The notes beneath the pieces are model-generated. The model was not told where the DNA came from and searched no databases. It saw only the letters and a program-made list of their open reading frames with translations. The position numbers were made by a program, and so were the translations under genes. From an uncultured Bacteroidales bacterium (GTDB taxonomy: Bacteria; Bacteroidota; Bacteroidia; Bacteroidales; F082), in the NCBI GenBank assembly GCA_937926515.1, contig CALAZZ010000084.1, forward strand, positions 1 through 10,444: DNA of 10,444 bases, given 5' to 3'. Below, in pieces: positions 1 to 6,441 of the stretch. Each line of letters opens with the position of its first letter. Within the stretch, counting starts at the first letter, position 1.

Positions 1-1767
1 CCACCAATGTGGTGGGCCGGGATGGCCAATCCCGACTTGCAGCTGATGGTACATGCCCCTGATGTGGGATTTACAACTGCAGAACTGAACCATCCAGGAG
101 TTCAGTTGAAAGAAACCATAACGGTGGCCAATAAAAACTATATGTTCCTCAACCTGGATATTAGCCCGGAGGTTAAAGCCGGTAAATTTACCATCAGCTT
201 TGTGGAGGGCAAGCGAACCGTTTACCAATCCACCTATGAATTGCTTGAACGGGAGAAGGGGTCGGCACAACGTAAGGGTTTCGATAATGCAGACGTGATT
301 TACCTGTTGATGCCCGATCGGTTTGCCAACGGTGATCCGGACAACGATCATGTTAGAGGCATGCTAGAAAGAGTGAACAGAAGCAATCCTGATGGACGTC
401 ATGGAGGCGACCTTGCGGGCGTAGGTGATAAGATGGACTATTTTGCATCGCTTGGGATTACAGCTTTGTGGCTTAATCCTGTATTGGAAAACAATATGCC
501 GGCTTACTCATATCATGGGTATGCCATCACTGACTTTTATAAAGTGGACCCGCGCATTGGCACCAATGAGATCTACCAGTCCATCAATAAAAAGCTGAAT
601 GAACGTGACATAAAGATGATCATGGACATGGTATTCAACCACTTTGGAACCGGGCACTGGTGGATGAATGACCTCCCAATGGAAAACTGGATACATCAAT
701 GGCCAGAATTCACACGATCAAATTATCGCGGTGGAACCATCACCGACCCCTATGCTTCTGAAGCTGACAAAGAACTGATGCTCAAAGGGTGGTTCGATAC
801 AAGCATGGCAGATTTTAACCAGGACAATCCTTATGTAGCCACTTATCTTATTCAGAACAGCATCTGGTGGATTGAATATGCAGGCCTGAGTGGCATACGC
901 ATGGATACCTACCCTTACTCTTACAAAGATTTTATGGCTGACTGGATGAGAAGAATCCATCAGGAGTATCCCAATTTCTCCGTGGTTGGCGAAGCCTGGC
1001 TTAATGTGGCGCCACAGGTGGCCTACTGGCAGGACAATAAGAGAAACCCCGATGGCTATCGGTCCCATCTGGATATCGTATTTGATTTTCCGCTCAAATA
1101 TGCCATTGGTGATGCTTTTATCGAAGCAAACGGCTGGAGCACAGGAGTGTCCAGGCTGTATGAATCCCTAAGCCTGGACTATCTCTATAGTGATCCTTAC
1201 AATATGGTGGTATTCGCTGATAACCACGATGCTGACCGGATTTTTACCAGGCTGGGAGAGGATCTGAGAAAATTTAAAATGGCCATGGCCTTCCTGATGA
1301 CCACAAGGGGCATTCCTCAAATTTATTATGGCACTGAGATTTTAATGACCGGTCTGGAGCATGAGGGACATGGGTTAATTCGTGAGGACTTTCCGGGTGG
1401 CTGGCCTGACGATAGCAGTGATGCCTTCACACCTGAGGGTCGATCGCCTGATCAAAATGATGCATGGAACTTCCTGAGCTCATTGATAAACTGGCGAAAA
1501 GGGAAAGAAGTGATCCACAGCGGTCAATTAAAACATTATATCCCTGAAGATGGAATTTATGTTTATTTCAGGTACAATGAAGACGAATCCATCATGGTGG
1601 TCCTGAACAATAATGATGAAAATAAAACACTGAAAACGAGACGTTTTGTTGAAAATCTTGAGGAATATCGTACAGGAACAGATGTGTTGCATCGTACCTA
1701 TTTTGACAACCTTAGCGAAATCGGCTTGCCACCAATGTCAGCCAGGATAATTGAACTGAGGAGGTAA
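1..1767 (+). CDS. GH13 cyclomaltodextrinase/neopullulanase-type enzyme (SusA-like), 5' end cut off by window
   Basis: Hydrolyses alpha-1,4 bonds of cyclodextrins, maltodextrins or pullulan, probably in the periplasm as for SusA-type enzymes. The frame is open to the left edge: two proline codons precede the first ATG at 7, and the P-P-M-W-W-x-G-M motif is an internal motif of the cyclomaltodextrinase N-terminal (Ig-like) domain, so the real start and any signal peptide lie upstream. Numbering from the Met at 7: N-terminal domain about 1-85; TIM barrel about 95-495 beginning with the LMPDRFANGD metal-site segment (101-110); C-terminal beta domain about 505-586. GH13 motifs are complete: region I DMVFNH (D207, H212), region V MADFN (267-271), region II GIRMD (R298, nucleophile D300), region III GEAW (acid/base E329), region IV ADNHD (H407, D408). 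It should therefore be active. Roughly 20-40 residues are missing compared with SusA, which is about 617 residues. It is followed after 80 bases by the GH31 gene on the same strand. Exact substrate preference cannot be read from sequence. Confidence 0.93.
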   Translation, partial: PPMWWAGMANPDLQLMVHAPDVGFTTAELNHPGVQLKETITVANKNYMFLNLDISPEVKAGKFTISFVEGKRTVYQSTYELLEREKGSAQRKGFDNADVIYLLMPDRFANGDPDNDHVRGMLERVNRSNPDGRHGGDLAGVGDKMDYFASLGITALWLNPVLENNMPAYSYHGYAITDFYKVDPRIGTNEIYQSINKKLNERDIKMIMDMVFNHFGTGHWWMNDLPMENWIHQWPEFTRSNYRGGTITDPYASEADKELMLKGWFDTSMADFNQDNPYVATYLIQNSIWWIEYAGLSGIRMDTYPYSYKDFMADWMRRIHQEYPNFSVVGEAWLNVAPQVAYWQDNKRNPDGYRSHLDIVFDFPLKYAIGDAFIEANGWSTGVSRLYESLSLDYLYSDPYNMVVFADNHDADRIFTRLGEDLRKFKMAMAFLMTTRGIPQIYYGTEILMTGLEHEGHGLIREDFPGGWPDDSSDAFTPEGRSPDQNDAWNFLSSLINWRKGKEVIHSGQLKHYIPEDGIYVYFRYNEDESIMVVLNNNDENKTLKTRRFVENLEEYRTGTDVLHRTYFDNLSEIGLPPMSARIIELRR

Positions 1768-1847
1768 GTCGGTTCAGAATAATGGGCAAAGAGTTATCGT
1801 CCAACAAAACTTTCATAATGGTTTATTAAGCCTCAAACACTTTCTTT

Positions 1848-4709
1848 ATGGGGAGAACATTGCAAATGAAACTTTCAGAATACTTTATGCCGGCCTTTGG
1901 TTGTTTGATGATTTTCACATTAGGGTGGAATCAACTTAGGGCGCAGGTTTTAACCGTATTACCCGAAAATCCAACAACAGAGGATACGCTTGTTTTCACA
2001 TTCAATGCGGCTGAAGGAAACAAAGCCCTATTAGGTTATGATGAGGCCGTGTATTTTCATGCAGGTCTTATCACTGCAGGCAGTACCGGAACACACGACT
2101 GGAAAATGGTGGTGGGTATATGGGGCAAGCATGATGCGCGCACTAAAATAGAATCACTGGACAACGATTTGTATCGTTTTGTGATCCACCCGCGTACCTT
2201 CTTCAATATACCTGAAACAACAGTGGTTCAGCAACTGGCTTTCGTTTTCCGGAATGAAAACGGGACCCTGGTCGCCAAAACAGCTGATAACGAAGATTTT
2301 CTTATTCCCGTAAATGGCTACGAACCCGCTGAAGAAGGGCCGGGTGAAATGCTTATTAGCGACAAACAATATCTTGCGCACCGGATGCTGAGTAAAGATG
2401 TTCTGCTGGTGGTTACCGATCAGGGTGAGCTAACAATCAGAATTTTTGATAAGAACATGGTTGAGGTGGCTTTTCATCCCAATGGATTTGTCACATTTGA
2501 TTCATCACATGCGGTGATTTTGCAACCGCAGGGCCTCGAAATGCAACTTTTGGATCTGCCTGCCGAGCTAAGAATACATCTGGCCGATTTGGAAATTCAA
2601 ATAGAAAAAGAGGTGTTGCGCATTCATTTTCTCCGTCATAATAATTTGCTCCTTAGTGAAGAATGTGGTTTTTTTAAACGTGATAAAAACAGGGGTTTCC
2701 GCTTCCATCTTTCCGAAGGTGAACGGCTGTATGGAACTGGTGAGCGGGCTACCGGTATGGATCTTAGGGGTGAGCTCCTCGGACTATACAACAGACCTCA
2801 TTATGGATATGAGTTAGGGGCTAAGGACCTGAACTTTGTTATGCCTGTTGTGTTGTCATCAAACAAATACCTGCTTTTGCTCGATAATCCCCAGCGCGGT
2901 TATCTCGATCTGGGTCATCAACAAATGGATATTCTTGAATTTGGAACAATCGGCGGTGAGATGAAATATTATTTCATTGCTGCAGACGACTATGAAGGCT
3001 TATTAAAAGATTACTCCAGGCTTACCGGTTTTCAGCCCATGACACCACGTTGGGCCTTGGGAAACCTCCAATCGCGGATGGCATACAAAACCCAGGAAGA
3101 AACCACCACTATTGTAAATCAAATGATTGAAGAAGATTTTCCGATTGATGCCATCATCATTGATTTTTACTGGTTTGGCGACAACATCATGGGACATATG
3201 GGTCGTCTTGACTGGTTTTGGCCAAACTGGCCCGATCCAGTTGGCATGATTAAGGATTTCAGGGAAAAAGGGGTCAAAACCATATTGATCACTGAACCCT
3301 ATATAATTGACAGCCTGGAGAATTTCAGCATCACCGCTGATAAAGGCTTACTGGCCACCGACAGCATGGGTAATGCTTATGTAAATCGTGAGTTCTACTT
3401 TGGCGATGCGGGCCTGATCGATATCTTCAAGCCCGAAGCCGGGCAGTGGTGGTGGGAGCAATATGTGCCTCAGATTGAAAATGGGGTTGCCGGTTGGTGG
3501 GGCGACCTGGGAGAGCCGGAAAGTCATCCTTCGGATATGATACATGTAAACGGTACAGCCGATGAAGTGCATAATATTTATGGGCATTACTGGCACAAAA
3601 TGCTTTGGGACAATTATCGCAAGTATTATCCTGAGGTGCGGTTGTTTAACCTGAACAGAAGTGGTTTTGCCGGATCACAGCGTTTTGCGGTCTATCCCTG
3701 GACAGGTGATGTGGCGCGCAGTTGGGGTGGGTTGCAGGCACAATTGCCCGCCATGTTGCATATGAGCCTGAGTGGCCTTCCCTTTATCCATGCTGATGCC
3801 GGCGGGTTTGCCATGGGTGAAAAAGATGAAGAGCTCTATACCCGGTGGCTGCAATTTGCAGTTTTTACGCCCATCTTGAGGCCGCACGGATCTGGCATTC
3901 CATCCGAGCCCATCTTTTTCAATGATACAACGAAACGAATTGTGCGTCATTTTATGAAGTTGCGTCATGAATTGATACCATACATCTATACGATGAGCTG
4001 GGAGAATGCTCAAACCGGACTGCCTTTGACCAAGCCACTATTCTTTTATCATGATGAAGAACGCTTTTCCAGCTACGACCAATCCTACTATTTTGGCAGG
4101 GACTTGTTGGTTTCACCTGTGGTAAATGCGGGTCAAACTCATATTGATATACCCCTTCCTGAGGGCTTATGGTATGACTATTTTACCGGTGATGCCATAG
4201 AGGGCGGGGTTGAACTGAAATACCACATTCAATATGAGACCATACCGGTTTTTGCGCGTGCTGGAAGCATCATTCCGCATGTTGAAGCTGTGAACTCTAC
4301 TGATTACTACAGCTCAAGGCGATTGTTCCTGCATACTTATCTGCCTACTGATCCTGGTGTTTTGCAAGGAATTATGTATGAAGATGATGGATGGACCTTT
4401 GGCGCCTTTGAAAAGGGAGATTATGAATTGCTCGCTTTTGAGGGTGAACTGCTATCGGATCAAATTAAGCTCAGTACCTCACGCAGCGGAAACGGTTATG
4501 CGGGCATGCCTGAGTCGCGTTTAGTGGAATGGATATTCTACGGTCTTGATCATGACGTAAAATCAGTTGTAGCTGATGGCAATGAGTTGAAAAAGCTAAC
4601 ACCCGGTGGTGCACCAAACAAAACAGGTTATTGGCAAGGCTATGATGGGAAATGGCGAATACGCTTTCCTTATTTCAGCCATGATCAGCAAATAATTATC
4701 AATTTTTAA
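1848..4709 (+). CDS. Secreted GH31 alpha-glucosidase / alpha-transglucosylase with extra N-terminal module
   Basis: 953 residues. The start at 1848 is the first ATG. An in-frame ATG at 1866 (Met7) would give an equally good signal peptide and has a GGGGAG run 10 bases upstream, so the start is uncertain by six codons. Signal peptide: basic start, hydrophobic core about 13-27, likely cleavage near L-R-A-Q (30-33). Domains: N-terminal beta module about 34-152 with a YFHAGLIT motif; GH31 mutarotase-like beta domain about 158-390; (beta/alpha)8 barrel about 396-730; C-terminal beta domains to 953. Catalytic residues: D439 in IIDFYW (substrate binding), nucleophile D553 in WWGDLGEPE, acid/base D621 in YPWTGDVAR. 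The 68-residue spacing of the two Asp, and the form of the nucleophile motif, recall (from memory) Cellvibrio Agd31B, an oligosaccharide 4-alpha-glucosyltransferase. Release of glucose from maltodextrins is the safe call; transglucosylation is inference. Flanked by GH13 genes on the same strand at 80 and 88 bases. Confidence 0.92.
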   Translation: MGRTLQMKLSEYFMPAFGCLMIFTLGWNQLRAQVLTVLPENPTTEDTLVFTFNAAEGNKALLGYDEAVYFHAGLITAGSTGTHDWKMVVGIWGKHDARTKIESLDNDLYRFVIHPRTFFNIPETTVVQQLAFVFRNENGTLVAKTADNEDFLIPVNGYEPAEEGPGEMLISDKQYLAHRMLSKDVLLVVTDQGELTIRIFDKNMVEVAFHPNGFVTFDSSHAVILQPQGLEMQLLDLPAELRIHLADLEIQIEKEVLRIHFLRHNNLLLSEECGFFKRDKNRGFRFHLSEGERLYGTGERATGMDLRGELLGLYNRPHYGYELGAKDLNFVMPVVLSSNKYLLLLDNPQRGYLDLGHQQMDILEFGTIGGEMKYYFIAADDYEGLLKDYSRLTGFQPMTPRWALGNLQSRMAYKTQEETTTIVNQMIEEDFPIDAIIIDFYWFGDNIMGHMGRLDWFWPNWPDPVGMIKDFREKGVKTILITEPYIIDSLENFSITADKGLLATDSMGNAYVNREFYFGDAGLIDIFKPEAGQWWWEQYVPQIENGVAGWWGDLGEPESHPSDMIHVNGTADEVHNIYGHYWHKMLWDNYRKYYPEVRLFNLNRSGFAGSQRFAVYPWTGDVARSWGGLQAQLPAMLHMSLSGLPFIHADAGGFAMGEKDEELYTRWLQFAVFTPILRPHGSGIPSEPIFFNDTTKRIVRHFMKLRHELIPYIYTMSWENAQTGLPLTKPLFFYHDEERFSSYDQSYYFGRDLLVSPVVNAGQTHIDIPLPEGLWYDYFTGDAIEGGVELKYHIQYETIPVFARAGSIIPHVEAVNSTDYYSSRRLFLHTYLPTDPGVLQGIMYEDDGWTFGAFEKGDYELLAFEGELLSDQIKLSTSRSGNGYAGMPESRLVEWIFYGLDHDVKSVVADGNELKKLTPGGAPNKTGYWQGYDGKWRIRFPYFSHDQQIIINF

Positions 4710-4797
4710 TACCTGTGAAGTTGTTGATCCGGTTAAATTAATTGAATATGAGATTTTGATAAGAATAAATCACCTACAAACCAATACATTAAATAAT

Positions 4798-6189
4798 ATG
4801 AAAACAATGACGTCATTTTTAATTACAGGGATCGTAATATTGTTTATTGCGGCCGTTTCAGTGATGCTGAGCTCATGTGAAACCCATGAAAAGCCTGTTG
4901 AAACTGAAAAGCCGTTCTCCGAGGTTGTCACACCTGAATGGGCAAAGCATGCTGTGATCTACGAGGTTAATACCCGACAATATACCCCCGAAGGGACATT
5001 CAAAGCTTTTTCGGAGCATTTGCCACGTTTAAAAGATCTCGGTGTGGATATTCTTTGGTTTATGCCTATACATCCCATTGGAGAGAAAAACCGCAAAGGC
5101 AGCTTGGGAAGCTATTATTCCATCAAGGATTATACGGCGGTTAATCCTGAATTTGGGACTATTGAAGATTTTAAGGATTTGGTTGCCAAAGCACATGAAA
5201 TGGGATTTTACGTACTGCTTGATTGGGTGGCCAACCATACGGCCTGGGATCACCACTGGATAGAAGAGCACCCCGATTGGTATGCCCTTGATGAACATGG
5301 AGAAATGATCGCTCCCTATGATTGGACCGATGTGGCGCAACTTGATTATACCAACAATGATATGCAGAATGCCATGATTGATGCACTTAAATTTTGGGTT
5401 GCCGAAGCCAACATAGATGGTTATCGTTGCGATGTAGCCGGAATGGTTCCAACACCATTCTGGGAGCGTGCACGTATCGAACTTGATGCCATTAAACCTG
5501 TATTCATGTTGGCCGAAGACGAAGGACAGCATGATCTGATGCATAAAGCATTCGATGCCAACTATGGTTGGGAACAGCACCATATCATGAACCAGATTGC
5601 GAAAGGTGATCAAAATGTAGACCGGCTATGGAGCTATTTCAAAAAAATTGATACCATCTTCCCAGCGTCGGCATATCGCATGTATTTCACCTCCAACCAT
5701 GATGAAAATTCCTGGAATGGAACTGTTTTTGAACGTTTGGGTGAAGGTGCCAGGGCATTTGCTGTTCTAAGCTATACCATACCGGGATTCCCACTTATAT
5801 ATAATGGACAGGAGGCGGGACTGGATCATCGTCTTGCCTTTTTTGAAAAAGACGAGATCGATTGGTCAGACCCAAATGATTTCACCTCTTTCTACACCAA
5901 GCTCAACCAAATCAAAAAGGAAAACAAGCTGCTTTGGAATGCCGACAATGGAGGAGATCTTGATCCAATCATGATTGATAAAGCCCAAAAAGTGTTTGCA
6001 TTTATGCGGTCAAATGAAGATGAAAAGATCCTTGTGTTCATTAACCTTACCAACGAAGCGCAAACTTTACACTTTGCAGATATCACCCTCGACGGGACAT
6101 ATACCTGCCTGATGAACAATATCAGCTACAGCATTAAACAGAATGAACCGTTTGAAATAAGTGCTTGGGGGTACCTGGTCCTAAAGTAA
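4798..6189 (+). CDS. GH13 alpha-amylase-family lipoprotein
   Basis: 463 residues from the ATG at 4798. A TTG 42 bases upstream (4756) extends the frame but would put 14 polar residues ahead of an ideal lipoprotein signal, so it was not used. Lipoprotein signal: MKT start, hydrophobic core about 7-23, lipobox L-S-S-C with C27 acylated; C27 is followed by a Glu-rich linker (ETHEKPVETEK), so surface display is possible. The barrel starts about residue 45 (HAVIYEVNTRQYTPEGT) and all GH13 motifs are present: region I DWVANH (D142, H147), region II GYRCD (R210, nucleophile D212), region III LAEDEG (acid/base E240), region IV TSNHDEN (H301, D302). A short C-terminal beta domain (about 385-463) ends the protein. 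There is no visible carbohydrate-binding domain, so it is much smaller than SusG. Likely role: endo- or exo-hydrolysis of starch or maltodextrin at a membrane surface, feeding the two enzymes upstream. Exact specificity is unknown. Confidence 0.9.
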   Translation: MKTMTSFLITGIVILFIAAVSVMLSSCETHEKPVETEKPFSEVVTPEWAKHAVIYEVNTRQYTPEGTFKAFSEHLPRLKDLGVDILWFMPIHPIGEKNRKGSLGSYYSIKDYTAVNPEFGTIEDFKDLVAKAHEMGFYVLLDWVANHTAWDHHWIEEHPDWYALDEHGEMIAPYDWTDVAQLDYTNNDMQNAMIDALKFWVAEANIDGYRCDVAGMVPTPFWERARIELDAIKPVFMLAEDEGQHDLMHKAFDANYGWEQHHIMNQIAKGDQNVDRLWSYFKKIDTIFPASAYRMYFTSNHDENSWNGTVFERLGEGARAFAVLSYTIPGFPLIYNGQEAGLDHRLAFFEKDEIDWSDPNDFTSFYTKLNQIKKENKLLWNADNGGDLDPIMIDKAQKVFAFMRSNEDEKILVFINLTNEAQTLHFADITLDGTYTCLMNNISYSIKQNEPFEISAWGYLVLK

Positions 6190-6229
6190 AGGCTCTTCGG
6201 CTAATACAAGTGTCAGGACCAATCGGTAC
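6171..6229 (+). other. Long imperfect hairpin spanning the gene 3 stop codon
   Basis: GTACC-TGGTCCT at 6171-6182 pairs with AGGACCA-(atc)-GGTAC at 6215-6229: 12 base pairs with one 3-base bulge and a 32-base loop that contains the TAA stop (6187-6189). No T-run follows, so it is not a standard intrinsic terminator. It may protect or end the transcript of the glucan enzymes, or be chance. Confidence 0.35.
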
Positions 6230-6337
6230 TTATTATAATGGGTTTTGATGCCTATGTGTTGGAAAATCACTTGGTGTTAACAGCAAAGGCAACGCTCTAA
6301 GTGTCATATTGCCTTGATATTAAGATATAACAGGCCG

Positions 6338-6373
6338 ATAGAGTTAATAAATGAATACATAGATAAATTCTAT
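6338..6373 (+). promoter_or_regulatory. Candidate OxyR-like operator upstream of katG
   Basis: ATAG (6338-6341), AAAT (6349-6352), ATAG (6359-6362) and CTAT (6370-6373) follow the tetrad layout of the enterobacterial OxyR consensus (ATAG-N7-CTAT-N7-ATAG-N7-CTAT). The right half is an exact ATAG-N7-CTAT, extended to CATAG/CTATG; the left half is degenerate and the middle spacer is 6 rather than 7. It lies about 35-70 bases upstream of the putative -7 box, where an activator would sit. Peroxide control of katG by OxyR is known in several bacteria; the assignment here is inference. Confidence 0.4.
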
Positions 6374-6386
6374 GAATATTTAAATG

Positions 6387-6409
6387 GTATCAATATTTTA
6401 ATTTGATAC
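6387..6409. promoter_or_regulatory. Perfect 7-bp inverted repeat overlapping the katG -7 box
   Basis: GTATCAA (6387-6393) and TTGATAC (6403-6409) are exact inverted copies separated by 9 A/T bases. The right arm shares its last three bases with the putative -7 element, a position typical of a repressor operator. Its regulator is not known. Confidence 0.4.
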
Positions 6410-6414
6410 ATTTG
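6407..6414 (+). promoter_or_regulatory. Putative katG promoter -7 box (Bacteroidetes type)
   Basis: TACATTTG matches the Bacteroidetes primary-sigma -7 consensus TAnnTTTG exactly. Transcription would begin around 6420, leaving a leader of about 20 bases before the katG ATG at 6442. No clear TTG -33 element is seen at the usual spacing, which fits a promoter that needs an activator. Confidence 0.6.
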
Positions 6415-6441
6415 CACTAGAAGATATAAATCAATATAACT

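Noticed and set aside
1768..1847. Possible promoter or terminator between the first two glucan genes
   Set aside because: No TAnnTTTG box and no stable hairpin with a T-run was found; the 80-base gap is treated as an operon spacer.
4756..4797. In-frame TTG start extending the lipoprotein GH13 by 14 residues
   Set aside because: It would bury the lipoprotein signal behind a polar extension; the ATG at 4798 gives a standard signal peptide with lipobox L-S-S-C.
5029..5613. 194-codon open frame on the minus strand inside the lipoprotein GH13 gene
   Set aside because: It lies wholly antisense to a gene with intact catalytic motifs, has no recognisable domain or signal, and is best explained as a shadow of the coding strand.
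6190..6337. Possible small gene or RNA in the left part of the katG upstream region
   Set aside because: No open frame with a convincing start, and no structured RNA signal beyond the hairpin at 6171-6229.
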